In this document: positions 28,901 through 34,925 of the stretch, piece by piece
Layout: each line of letters opens with the position of its first letter
Position numbering within the stretch: position 1 is the stretch's first letter
From: an uncultured Bacteroidales bacterium
Lineage (GTDB): Bacteria > Bacteroidota > Bacteroidia > Bacteroidales > Paludibacteraceae
NCBI GenBank assembly: GCA_900319645.1
Contig: ONPG01000012.1
Coordinates: 1-62,620 of the forward strand
Direction: 5' to 3'
Length of the DNA stretch: 62,620 bases
The notes under the pieces: model-generated
Told to the model about the DNA's origin: nothing
Seen by the model: the letters and a program-made list of their open reading frames with translations, nothing else
The model's database searches: none
Position numbers and translations under genes: made by a program

Positions 28901-29560
28901 ATCACCACTGGTCCAATAGTCCGCAACCTTGGTGTCGGTTAAATCCACTTTCACGAAATCCTCATCAGACAACATATCAGGATCCACCTTGGTTTTCGGT
29001 AGCACTGCAGGACGGTTGTTACGGCCTCGGTTCAAAGCCAGAAATCCTTTTTCTACCGGATTGCTGCCGCTATAACCTATTGTCTTGATATTATAGCGCA
29101 CGGAGCCATCCAGTTTGGCAATCGGGTTGGAGGCATTATAGGTATAGACTACATAGTAATCGGCTTTATCACCGGAAACCGCACTTCCTTCGGCTACAGG
29201 TGTTGCACCGCCGTTGATGGTATAATAATAAGCCTTGTTTGGATTCTTGCTGTTATCAAATTGCTTTACTGCTGAGCCACTCTTGGTCACATCCGCTGCC
29301 GCATAATACGTAAAACCGGTAGCTAACGGGCTCTTGTATGCCGCAGGCAGTTCAAGGGTACTCTGCCCTTTCGCGGTGACCTTTACCGCCTCTAGGCGCT
29401 TGCCGGAGAATACATCTTTCATGTGATAGATACTGTTGTCTATCGGCAGCGTCAGAATATGGTAGGTCACATCCGTAGCCCACGCGTGTTGCATCGCACC
29501 GCCTGCCATCAGCAGGAGTGCCATCATCAGAATCCGTACTATATGCCTATATTGTCTCAT
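19934..29560 (-). CDS. Giant modular secreted protein of the fimbrial operon (3208 residues)
   Basis: I do not recognise a named family. A signal peptide (residues about 8-30) precedes seven diverged modules of roughly 250-450 residues that begin with a strand like YxYHIVDKxGR and soon have SPLxxxYxYY: near residues 35, 747, 1024, 1452, 1840, 2162 and 2404. Later in each module comes a W-x-F...DPYxxxIxN signature (DPYAVQLFNRY, DPYALKIRHK, DPYHVRIHSR). From about 2960 a domain (YYYATFYAPYDVLL) resembles the C-terminal domain of the protein at 43026-46562. The end, LAPGIYIVEGKKICIR, resembles sorting-type tails. The protein is Thr/Ser/Asp/Tyr-rich with few Cys, as in surface fibres. It is the last gene of a fimbrillin operon, so a tip adhesin or stalk role is plausible but unproven. 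The ATG at 29560 is preferred over an upstream TTG. Confidence 0.7.
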   Translation of the reverse strand: MRQYRHIVRILMMALLLMAGGAMQHAWATDVTYHILTLPIDNSIYHMKDVFSGKRLEAVKVTAKGQSTLELPAAYKSPLATGFTYYAAADVTKSGSAVKQFDNSKNPNKAYYYTINGGATPVAEGSAVSGDKADYYVVYTYNASNPIAKLDGSVRYNIKTIGYSGSNPVEKGFLALNRGRNNRPAVLPKTKVDPDMLSDEDFVKVDLTDTKVADYWTSGDNKNKKELTGSKFFFMFKFEGVDPYNILIKTAYAKDTTYIEKNDGSSDFVYKYYKEGSLFSNGTANCYIASDEHIHYNKTYDSSLPENPTDLTEGSGSGYDAITGYYHGQTGAMWNSFALLNNEGNSGYVFMGTRNVNTDGAIPDAPNFLIETNTCNNLVVQKKSVKEATNNLTIEGIYSIKKLTFKVATPFYKVEATSDHIISVSDWVASYIVDTIPIESKYLPEALKRKYIEFNGKFYRDAACTQQITYFSEANFDNTEGYQVYVGYDVTRDAPKFLSPSASYTTATWYELTDEGSVQESGRKIKYDAGSYSYKNNGANGEYVKESEFALVGDPYELKVLSRSQSSYVTLSTHDAWEIPDDETAGSFLLREYQGSGYWYWDAGHPSPVDVDYSTKTHTYNVASANAQTVTFNVSNLDYTENDYIRVTAGGTNPGQVTLPGSKIYVQTDGTASFAAAILSRGDADKTFTLSIQKYNASDVAQGDPSVITVNQNNADYIANTVAYSTTNSTRVKVMDLPQYTYTYHIVDKSGRIAVKASALQPIFSTLTKASLPPIIVSPYILDENETVTFYDSYTDRNEDSKRSRLDFHNPTEQSAITETPATAADIYVTYTTTRLDNKPIKLDMEQEFNVVLNGEYLWYDSSDGSIKTTKAPSTDDLKLAKYLWKLRNQDPYAMLIDNLGARDHLEVSGNEDVTFHGDNGTPYTESREKGAWVKLASIANEGALSFDEDRADAQPFIAKSSNNLGVYEVMVATGDGVNAATTYYNIGRPRENEVKIYDQAHYTHGSDVLRFNLEQTIGYVYHLIDKSNHELLVMTSQNPELALPGDYQSPLVARYHYYDPNQINIAGELYTVKPAATELSRLSDLNAIYEEPVTSDAATWAAAPEGHKLVAATIASMREMAKQSGATGHYYFKIDEDDTYYDVVVTKPFYNHIYVTYDKNDLVTFGTNSPYMLRFLEPHADGYYLEDGNDGLTAGRIQAIYPYCNGDGNLNIYGDDMQKEQMGGGASTRPRWVWYFTSATQDPYHVRIHSRSAISYKGVSNPTYLQTYAVHFNQDAEAKKQRIVTGGTLPGVASEIPTEYMVLGSRGAYKLMTTEPVRADLNGDGDTSDDGENERQKVTSLEQYWKTYNMVKLNVLSVSASTDEYSDDAATWVVPTAPASYRATLEEKDWHSYTAYANAVRWNGYNDKTDGHEKKVVEQIEHWYQTFDMGNGAFDIESADIPPVLVLLDMHGWEIMRLPLPTANYPEGDDELAALRAYDSPLVMEYKFYSNATKASGCHKYSLRMQNGAERDQIKVNGKHYTSHSLGDLPPITATGVKSGGLFNDQFVTYTVKEEYAKSYQYTYNAATGAETETPSTFIIVHNGRFYKTPNSSNASYFSKPVYEHTPSGSGNVYDMILDPRNTGQISIVDGSGNWKGNCLWYIKPNQNIDKDMGIKYATVEGKTGEPWTEQETKKYYYDNGKSGFDPYNLQIQLLKNDNGTDNLKYLTSHQTSTRLENGRMIGSYDGSGGTTSMTLATGYDYTGWDAATATGNEGYDHTNLTITNQTFMAVSDAHGNMQLMPRFDHNKRVSQAGTNPWESSLDDPRNHTKKASAAENSSMGPQTVFFVRPLRLEYHIMDNEGRESLRYKRSGDDYPAVTEHFKSPLAKDYTYYKGLAESDAATASTEEEWTAADAAYKRSVSRGDLDYWAKLLPDAGTYYFRINTSGVITYQKVTVTEGLMEKQIKGALAAEGDLTDVYVRYNYDGDADHDADRILEGKWFTVQLANKDLKSSETRVVPTLGDTQGTGVSLYEGSSKPSPVDEDDKTWQWKFLAAPTDSTSDYYVAPDPYAVQLFNRYANYSATPTEEPSPMAAGIKVPNANNGADRFALLSHPSGGYAMAVAGTGNYSYLFLNGASMTTSVAAITAAEAGFTQKTGTLTAGAQLTVNNDVKHNFEYRVINNAKKLAVSVSQADGDAEAHDFSPYLPESAQTPLLDMEDYSYYGFAAHTVATDTYDEVPQTLLFTLYGLYDDIVWVRYKDYHVDSTSFKIPNKKTVVDSKVARDPASVDVSLHINGELPYNIVWENNNMMQSTDNENISDGGSQSLSGTSDFVWYITGNDPYALKIRHKGGKYVDGDANMSEEGGAREFMLLKKSGYDYGILQETGGTNRLSGYGQTMVAGDPTKFIIFGLSVHDLIYRLVIARTCTEAEQASPAANQYMDIPYRSEVSGAESTKRIYGSTQRDLSETYQLGTTLSWGDSLHTYCFDAGAVSIGDDLEVPNVFNRPNCTFDFYIAGIYDGSTGNVLTDLESKYKGLKLKKLMSDDKLIDETVVVNIVYSFNQELATNNGMDFVRSINDKCWYTFETTGASTPYLAHYTNVRGLQTMAGRETRYTNDYLWTPLGDVYGFKMYNRYMIKNSDGSGKMMTYAGTASEAKSLVVAEPGTGTYTSGNEIFELLPGDQDGYFRVHPVVNNSGTQYYVKRDASSENYVKLSTTPSDWTFGLSMSLMEPYYQRAGYAGGLTETGKTAYETARTSGTIMDIQHVVYDDANIIPFTTGYYRLHNQPGVSGISPVRYASGYLHEIEKKAEAGGIPMHFYSREGRNTTFAGEDGLRSGFTETNATRGDIPVPATESDPSTIFYINGNTTANPTISTATMSTQGLNVLGNKMTTGAGTTFTLIDIGAAVFLVVDKLDPATRNYLNFDQTSAIYDLKFNTDPPTDDAKWCLQPVQKTAEAGNGEMPLMLATNQGGDGYYYATFYAPYDVLLPDDGGGKTYNAYVCKTWHNEGVNPALVPATGLYGEGKLIPVATPVIIRTNDESESLTLTLPSDAPSSALSCALTGSYMEQLLEVDATRDVYTLGLPMVSEVSKAGDYVTSGNIVAPLPEFASTGVGFYINATRNKEADPLEALWHRNNLYVLHNKIYYRASGSPSPAPGRNGSVYVPVLFDEEQPDEEQPDNRQTVAGDGCVYDLLGRKVATKEDVQSGMWLQRLAPGIYIVEGKKICIR

Positions 29561-29651
29561 TTCAATCGTCAATTTCTCTGATTTTTCAGTTCACAAATTA
29601 AACGGATTAAACGACTTTTCTTTCTTTTTGCCGAACGCGCCGCCGAACGCG

Positions 29652-30638
29652 TCACCATTGTTCCGTGAACTTCGCCGCATCCACCTTCAGTCCGTTCTTA
29701 TCCAGCGTCAGATTGTAGGTGTACGAGTGCCCGGGCTCCCAGTTGAATGTCACATTGGCGCCGTAGTCACTGATTGTCACGTTGCTCCAGTCGTCCCAGG
29801 TGGCATTCACCGTGAGGTATTTCTCTCCGTAGTCAGCCGGAATCACGGCTACCTCGCCTGTCTCGGTCGTTTCGCCTGTCTTCAGCGTCTGGGCTATCTC
29901 CATCGTGCCGCTGCCGGTATAGGCTCCCCATGTCATCGCCGTGCCGTTGTAGCTGCATGCGCCGCCGGTATGCAGATTGGCTATGCTGATGCTGTTGATC
30001 TGCACGTGCGTGCCACTGGCGGCAGTGATGACGAACTTGACGAGCGCCAGGGGGTGCTTGAACGACAGGGGCAGCGCGCCGCCGGCTGCCGTCTGGGTCG
30101 CCTTGGTCTGCTCCGGCAGCACGGCAATCAGGTATTCCGGCATAGCGGCTTGGCTCGCCAGCGTCATATAGCCGCTCATGTCGCAGGAGAAAGAGACACC
30201 ACTCACAGCACTATAGGCACCCGGCGTGATATATGCGGGAGCGTCAAAGGGGCAATAACCCACGAAATCGAGCGACGAGTAGGTGATGTTATCCGACGTT
30301 GGATTATATACCGCTCCGTCTAACGGCCAGTAATAGTGCACCTGCTCGCCGGGTTCACCGTTGCTCCAGAATTTCCACGCTCCTTCGTCATACACCATTT
30401 TCGTGGCGGGTATATAGGCGGTAGTCGTGCCGTGGAAATAGGCTTCTATCTTGAGAGCCTTGGTCTGTAGTGCTGCGTCATTGTTGATCGGGATAATCCT
30501 TTTCTGCATGCTTGTCACGCCGGTATGCACGGCTATCTCATCCTGCGCAGGCCGTACCTCCGGATCGTCATGGCTGCATCCTGCCAACAACCCGGCTGCC
30601 AGCAGGAGGATGCCCAATATGTGGTTTCGTTTCGTCAT
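29652..30638 (-). CDS. Fimbrillin family lipoprotein (Mfa/Fim-like), second copy
   Basis: A 328-residue lipoprotein with lipobox LLAGC near residue 20. The body follows the Mfa-like/FimA-like pattern: YYWPLDG with a Trp-Pro turn, a central LPLSFKHPLALVKFVI segment (the conserved FxHxLA), a strand such as INSISIANLHTGG, and C-terminal GHSYTYNLTLDKNGL. Fimbrillins are processed after the lipoprotein stage and polymerise by donor-strand exchange. It lies 85 bases downstream of the first fimbrillin gene, with a strong hairpin between, which may set a lower level for this subunit. The ATG at 30638 gives the signal peptide; the longer frame starts inside that hairpin region. Confidence 0.85.
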   Translation of the reverse strand: MTKRNHILGILLLAAGLLAGCSHDDPEVRPAQDEIAVHTGVTSMQKRIIPINNDAALQTKALKIEAYFHGTTTAYIPATKMVYDEGAWKFWSNGEPGEQVHYYWPLDGAVYNPTSDNITYSSLDFVGYCPFDAPAYITPGAYSAVSGVSFSCDMSGYMTLASQAAMPEYLIAVLPEQTKATQTAAGGALPLSFKHPLALVKFVITAASGTHVQINSISIANLHTGGACSYNGTAMTWGAYTGSGTMEIAQTLKTGETTETGEVAVIPADYGEKYLTVNATWDDWSNVTISDYGANVTFNWEPGHSYTYNLTLDKNGLKVDAAKFTEQW

Positions 30639-30682
30639 TTCGTGTTTTGTCGGCTCCGAGCCTTTTCGTTTCTTCTTGGTAA

Positions 30683-30709
30683 CCAAGCGGGGAGTCGAAC
30701 CCCACTTGG
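30683..30709 (-). promoter_or_regulatory. Strong hairpin between the two fimbrillin genes
   Basis: A ten-base stem (CCAAGCGGGG/CCCCACTTGG, one G-U pair) with a seven-base loop separates the stop of the first fimbrillin from the start of the second. There is no U run, so it is more likely an mRNA-stabilising or processing element than a terminator. In the transcript its arm and loop read GGGGTTCGACTCCCC, like a tRNA T-arm. Confidence 0.65.
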
Positions 30710-30722
30710 CTTGGATGTTTAA

Positions 30723-31751
30723 TTAGAGAGTAACATCTGTCGAACCACCATTTGCCCAATCTTCTACAGTCGGAGCAATCACAATCTCATGAACTGAGAG
30801 AGAAATGTTGTAGGTGTACTTAGTAGCCTGTGCCAAAGTTGTCGAGGCAGGAGTATAGGTATAGTTATAATCCTGACCATCTACTCTATAATTGATCGTA
30901 AAGCTTGCAATACCCGTATTAGGAACTACCATAAGGTCGCCAAATGTCTGAACAGAAGTAGTAAGTGCAGAATAGCCTGCTGCTTTAACTGCGGCTTTAT
31001 TACTTGCATCAGCAACTGCTGTCCAAACACCGGAAACATCACCATCTTTACTTCCTGCAGGGACAGCAGCAGCACGAGTGACTGCAGTCTCGTTCCAGTT
31101 AGCGTGCGTTACGGTATAGGTACCTGCGCAGGATACACTATTGAGCGTAATCGAATTAATGGTAATAGCACTTGCAGATGCATCATCACCTGCTTTTACC
31201 GTGAACAGAATCCATGCCTGTGCATGTTTGAATGCCATAGGAACATTTTCCGGGAAAGAGAGGGCATTGCCGGTTTGAGTAACCGTTCCTGTTCCGCAAG
31301 CATACATCAGATCGCGCTGAGCTGATGAGTTGTCTGTCATTACGATTTGAACGCTCTGCGTCGGGTTGGTTTCAGATGGTCCCCATGTAACGCCTGCCTC
31401 ATTGTCTGCATTAGCATTAGCAATAGCGAGGAAGTTGATAGTAACAGGGCTCAGCGGCCAATATTTGCCACCTGTCCACTTAGAGTCAGCATATTCAAAT
31501 GCGGTTGCACCAAAGAAATTTGCTGCTGCTGTAGCATTGTATGCAGTAACCATCATATTGTCTGATGTGAATGCTGTGCCAGACACAGCTGCTGCCGGTT
31601 TGCGGTGAGCTTTCTTTGCCAGAGGGGCAAATGCGATCTCCTGCTGTTTGTTACTGCCAACGGGAACGGTGTTCTCGTTGATTTTCACGTCGTTGCTGCA
31701 AGAAGCCAGCATCAGAGCGGCGGCTGCAACGAAAAATAAATTCTTTTTCAT
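30723..31751 (-). CDS. Fimbrillin family lipoprotein, probable major subunit
   Basis: A 342-residue lipoprotein (lipobox LASC, residues 15-18) of the fimbrillin/Mfa-like type. Typical segments are KYWPLSPVTINFLAIA (the WPL turn), NVPMAFKHAQAWILFTV (FxH), SITLNSVSCAGTYT and the late TKYTYNISLSVHEI strand. The C-terminus IAPTVEDWANGGSTDVTL would be the donor strand. Codon use is rich in Ala and Thr, as in abundant pilins. A 228-base leader, with a CAAA-rich tract near the start, separates it from the DUF5119 gene upstream. The next gene is a second fimbrillin. I infer it to be the main shaft subunit from its order and leader. Confidence 0.85.
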   Translation of the reverse strand: MKKNLFFVAAAALMLASCSNDVKINENTVPVGSNKQQEIAFAPLAKKAHRKPAAAVSGTAFTSDNMMVTAYNATAAANFFGATAFEYADSKWTGGKYWPLSPVTINFLAIANANADNEAGVTWGPSETNPTQSVQIVMTDNSSAQRDLMYACGTGTVTQTGNALSFPENVPMAFKHAQAWILFTVKAGDDASASAITINSITLNSVSCAGTYTVTHANWNETAVTRAAAVPAGSKDGDVSGVWTAVADASNKAAVKAAGYSALTTSVQTFGDLMVVPNTGIASFTINYRVDGQDYNYTYTPASTTLAQATKYTYNISLSVHEIVIAPTVEDWANGGSTDVTL

Positions 31752-31792
31752 AACTTTGAATTTTTTAAAAGTTAATAATTGGGTTAATTTGA

Positions 31793-31845
31793 TTTGTTGT
31801 TTGTTTTGTTTGTTTTGTTTGTTTTTTGTTTATTTGTTTTGTTGG
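31793..31845 (-). promoter_or_regulatory. CAAA-rich leader of the major fimbrillin gene
   Basis: In the transcript this is a tract of repeated AAAC/CAAA units, unstructured and free of G. It is followed by TTAACCCAATTATTAAC and the ATG. A similar leader precedes kdgK (61999-62071). It probably promotes translation without a Shine-Dalgarno sequence. Confidence 0.45.
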
Positions 31846-31979
31846 TTAATAATGGGCACTGTCTGTTTCGTGTTTTTTTCCTTTCTTGGATAAAAGTGAG
31901 TATTGTGGTTAATTGTAAAGATTCCATGTTTCGCTTTGGCTTTATCCCTCCCCTGCGGGGGGAGGTCAGGTAGGGGCTT

Positions 31980-32951
31980 CTACCCAATCGGCACATCCGT
32001 TATCACCTCTTTCCATTCTTCTACCGTCGGCGCTATACCTCCGCCGCCTTCGGGCTTGGGAATATCTATCGGTTCGTCTATCACTATTATGCGGTCGGGG
32101 TTGTCAAACTGATCGGTGATATCCACGGTGATGGTATAGACATTACCCTCCGTGTCAGTCAGCAGGATATGCAGCAGGCACTCGCTGGCGCCGGGCAGTT
32201 TGCCGAAGGTGTTGAACGTCGTTCCCACTTTGCCCTCTTCTTTGTTCACTTCCACCGGGAAACTGATCGTGGCGGGCTGGGTGCTCTTCTCACCGCGCCC
32301 GAAATAGCAACTGCGTGCCTGGTTGGTCACAAAAGCCTCCACACTGGCTATATACTCTATTCCCGTGACGTTCGTTACCTCAAACCCATATGTCTCCACT
32401 ATGGTAGCCGCCTTCGCCTCAATGATGATTACCGTACGCTCTTCGCTGAACGGCGGAATCTCTACCTCTTTCTTCACCACTAACAAGTGATCCGGTGTAT
32501 AGATCACCGGCTCAGGCACCTCGCTCTGCGGCTTGCGGTGGAAATGTTCCAACAGCGACGACTTGAGTGCGGTGATATCGCTCGTGAAGGCCTCCAGACT
32601 GTCGATATGATTCTCGCCGCGGATTCGTGTCCACTCGGTGTCGAACGAATACACCACCATGTTGTACGTGCCGGGATTCACATGCAGCGGTCCTCCGTTG
32701 GGTCCCACATAATCCGCCTCGCTCAGCGAGCCGGTAAGCGGGTCAAAGAAGCACACTTTCATGTAGGTAGGCGTTTCAATCTTGGTGTGCGCCTCCACGC
32801 TCACATCCAGATCCACATCCAGATCGATCTTCAGACTCAGCTCCAGATCCATGTTGGGCTCCGTAGGGTGATCGTGGTCGTAACACAGGTCTTTGTACCT
32901 GCAGGAAGCGAACGCCGTCAGCAGGGCGGCTAAAAGGAAGAGCTTTTTCAT
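31980..32951 (-). CDS. DUF5119 domain lipoprotein (fimbrial accessory/anchor)
   Basis: A 323-residue lipoprotein (lipobox FASC, followed by RYKDLCYDHDH). This opening is characteristic of DUF5119 proteins, which in Bacteroides and Prevotella lie between DUF3575 and fimbrillin genes. An Asp/Leu-rich strand repeat (LELSLKIDLDVDLDVSVEAH) and an Ig-like fold rich in beta strands follow. The C-terminus IAPTVEEWKEVITDV closely resembles that of the major fimbrillin (IAPTVEDW...TDV), which suggests that it joins the same polymer, as Mfa2-type anchors do. It overlaps the DUF3575 gene by four bases. Confidence 0.8.
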   Translation of the reverse strand: MKKLFLLAALLTAFASCRYKDLCYDHDHPTEPNMDLELSLKIDLDVDLDVSVEAHTKIETPTYMKVCFFDPLTGSLSEADYVGPNGGPLHVNPGTYNMVVYSFDTEWTRIRGENHIDSLEAFTSDITALKSSLLEHFHRKPQSEVPEPVIYTPDHLLVVKKEVEIPPFSEERTVIIIEAKAATIVETYGFEVTNVTGIEYIASVEAFVTNQARSCYFGRGEKSTQPATISFPVEVNKEEGKVGTTFNTFGKLPGASECLLHILLTDTEGNVYTITVDITDQFDNPDRIIVIDEPIDIPKPEGGGGIAPTVEEWKEVITDVPIG

Positions 32952-34252
32952 TGTTCGCCTCCTTTCTTCTTATCCACCGGCGCAATCAGCCATTTCAGAC
33001 TGATCTCCGCCTTGGTGGGTCCCCACCAGTTGCGGTTATACGTCGCCAGCCATACATAGTGTCCGGTGCCATCCACCGTAGGCTGGTAGGTCTTGTACTC
33101 GCCGCCCTGGTAACCGACGCCGATATTGAAATCGATAGCCAGACACCTGTGTACCTGGAGCGAATAGCCGTACTCGATACCGCCGCCAAAACCGAACTTA
33201 GCTGCCTGATAGCCTTTGCCGCCAAACTCCACATCGTAGGTCAGCGCCGAGCCATAGAGACCTACATGGTGGCCGGTAAACCTACGCTCGGCGGCCTGCT
33301 TGCCGAAATAATAGCGCAAAGTCAGATAGCCTCCGTAGCCCTGCCAGAAGATATGTTTCTTATCGGAGGAGAGCCACGTGCCAAACCAGTCGGCGCCGAG
33401 GGTGAACTGCTTGCCCAGCCACACTTCGATACCTATATTGGGCACCAGCACCGCGTCATAGAGCAGGTTGGTGCGCAGCGCCACTACATCCTTCTTGGGC
33501 GCGAACGGCACTCTTACCGCCGTGGCTGTATCGGCTTTGGCGGTGGCATTGGCTATGGCGGTATCGGCGGTAGCGGCTTCGGCGATGGTCGTTGTGTCGG
33601 TGGAAGCCGTAGCAGGAATCGGAGCTACCGGCAGTACGCTCGTAGTATCTGTGCTTGTAGTATCTGTGCTTGTGGTATCTGTGCTCGTAGTATCTGTGCT
33701 TGTGGTGTCTGTTGGAAGGGGCTCCCGGATGATGGCGGTGTCCGCGCTCGCTACGGGTGCTTTTTTAGATTTCTGCGCACTCGCCCCGCTCACACTATCT
33801 GCGCGCGTAAAAGAAACAGGCGCAGGCTCATCGGCAGATGCAACAATCCCTACGGGAGCAACCACTTCTGCGGGTGCAACGATAGTATCGGTTGGCTCTG
33901 TCTGCTTGGGAGACTCCGCCTCGCTCTGTACCGTACTTTCATGACTTTCCGGCGCAGGTAACTCCGCCTCGCTCTGTACCGTACTTTCATGACTTTCCGG
34001 CGCTGATACAGACGCAGATGCAGGCACATTCGCAGGTGCAGATGCTTCTACAGCCACGCTGTCGGATGCAACTACACTGTCTAATGTAACCACACCGTCA
34101 TTTATCGGCACTTCCGGGCCTTTGCACCCGAAAGAGCCACACTTATTTAAAAATAGCAGGGGTAACAGCAAACAGCACACGAATAGTGTGCGCCAAAAAA
34201 ACTTCTTTTTACGGAAGTTCTTCAGGTCAGTAGAATTTGCTGTGTTATTCAT
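32948..34252 (-). CDS. DUF3575 domain outer-membrane protein with long acidic/Thr-rich linker
   Basis: A 434-residue protein and the first gene of the fimbrial operon. A membrane-spanning segment (residues about 18-38, ending near a Cys) is followed by a low-complexity Ser/Thr/Ala/Glu region to about residue 250, which includes two 16-residue repeats and a TST-D repeat. The last 180 residues form the DUF3575 barrel: ALRTNLLYDAVLVPNIGIEV, QGYGGYLTLRYYFG, GGGIEYGYSLQVHRCLAIDF. DUF3575 proteins are usually found with Mfa-like fimbrillins and may be outer-membrane anchors or export helpers. A promoter lies 76 bases upstream. The ATG overlaps nothing upstream, and the stop overlaps the DUF5119 gene. 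Confidence 0.85.
   Translation of the reverse strand: MNNTANSTDLKNFRKKKFFWRTLFVCCLLLPLLFLNKCGSFGCKGPEVPINDGVVTLDSVVASDSVAVEASAPANVPASASVSAPESHESTVQSEAELPAPESHESTVQSEAESPKQTEPTDTIVAPAEVVAPVGIVASADEPAPVSFTRADSVSGASAQKSKKAPVASADTAIIREPLPTDTTSTDTTSTDTTSTDTTSTDTTSVLPVAPIPATASTDTTTIAEAATADTAIANATAKADTATAVRVPFAPKKDVVALRTNLLYDAVLVPNIGIEVWLGKQFTLGADWFGTWLSSDKKHIFWQGYGGYLTLRYYFGKQAAERRFTGHHVGLYGSALTYDVEFGGKGYQAAKFGFGGGIEYGYSLQVHRCLAIDFNIGVGYQGGEYKTYQPTVDGTGHYVWLATYNRNWWGPTKAEISLKWLIAPVDKKKGGEQ
33641..33715 (-). repeat. 15-bp tandem repeat, five units, in the DUF3575 gene
   Basis: Five near-identical 15-base units encode a repeated five-residue TSTDT motif. Copy changes would keep the frame and alter only the linker length. 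Confidence 0.8.
33913..34008 (-). repeat. 48-bp direct repeat, two units, in the DUF3575 gene
   Basis: Two almost identical 48-base units begin at 33913 and 33961 and encode a 16-residue Glu/Ser-rich repeat (ESHESTVQSEAELPAP) in the linker. Confidence 0.8.
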
Positions 34253-34327
34253 TCGTTATTTGGTTGCTTCCTACCTCGGTAGGTTACATAATAAACATTT
34301 TTTTGACCTTTTTTCCCAAAACGGCTA

Positions 34328-34358
34328 CAAAGTTAATACTTTTTTCTCACATACACAA
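34328..34358 (-). promoter_or_regulatory. Promoter of the fimbrial operon
   Basis: TAACTTTG (34328-34335) and TTG (34356-34358), spacer 20, on the minus strand. It is the only clear promoter for the five genes down to 19934. Confidence 0.8.
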
Positions 34359-34507
34359 ATTTATTTTATTCTTTTTCTCATTTCATTGCGTTTTGGGCAA
34401 AAACAGCATTGTTTTCTTTATTGTTCACGAATTAACCAAATCAAACAAAACATATCGGCTTATTATTCGTTTCTTTCGTTATTCTGAGGTGCACCTGTGG
34501 TTTGCCT

Positions 34508-34551
34508 AATCACCCAATAATAACCCAATAATCACCCAATAATAACCCAAT
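34508..34551. repeat. Four 11-bp direct repeats
   Basis: Units AATCACCCAAT and AATAACCCAAT alternate twice, each 11 bases, about one helical turn. They lie about 150 bases upstream of the fimbrial -33 box and could be a regulator-binding array. Confidence 0.7.
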
Positions 34552-34660
34552 AATATCACAATAGATACAAACGATTAACAATGCTTAGGAAAAGAGGGGA
34601 CGAATGTTGGGAATGGTGAAAGCTGAGTTAGCAAAGAAAGCCATGCCATGGAGGCAAAAG

Positions 34661-34727
34661 GCTTGGCATGGCTTGGATTGGCTTGGCATGGCATGGCACG
34701 GCATGGTTTGGCTTGGCTTGGCTTGGC
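34661..34727. repeat. Degenerate pentanucleotide tract (GCwTG)n
   Basis: Thirteen consecutive five-base units (GCTTG, GCATG, GCACG, GTTTG, GATTG) plus two bases, with G first and G last in every unit. It lies outside any gene I can support, between two divergent promoters. Confidence 0.75.
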
Positions 34728-34878
34728 AAAAAAATAAAAAAGTAGGCGCAGTTTTTGGCTAAGCCCGGTAGAGCAGCCGATCCGCCGCAAGAAGCGGGAT
34801 TTTCTAATCGCACCGGTACATTTTTTTTCCCATTTCCTCGTGCGAAAGCATAAATTTTGCAAAAATTCACAAATAGTT

Positions 34879-34909
34879 TTGGCTATGTCGATTTTTTTTC
34901 GTAAATTTG
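34879..34909 (+). promoter_or_regulatory. Promoter of rseC and the RNF operon
   Basis: TTG (34879-34881), 20 bases, TAAATTTG (34902-34909), then the ATG at 34926. The leader is therefore very short, about 10 bases. Confidence 0.8.
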
Positions 34910-34925
34910 CACCCGCTTTATATCT

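Larger units (their letters stand above)
34253..34925. other. Control region between the fimbrial and RNF operons
   Basis: This 670-base region separates divergent operons and holds no convincing gene. It carries, in order, the leftward fimbrial promoter (34328-34358), an AT-rich stretch, four 11-base direct repeats (34508-34551), a 67-base pentanucleotide tract (34661-34727), and the rightward rseC promoter (34879-34909). A 123-codon minus-strand frame across the pentamer tract has no family features. Confidence 0.7.

Noticed and set aside
30660-30725. Possible tRNA gene, because of a T-arm-like GGGGTTCGACTCCCC
   Set aside because: No acceptor partner, D-arm or anticodon arm can be folded around it; it is better read as an intergenic hairpin.
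34508-34727. CRISPR array
   Set aside because: Units are 11 and 5 bases without spacers, and no cas genes are present.
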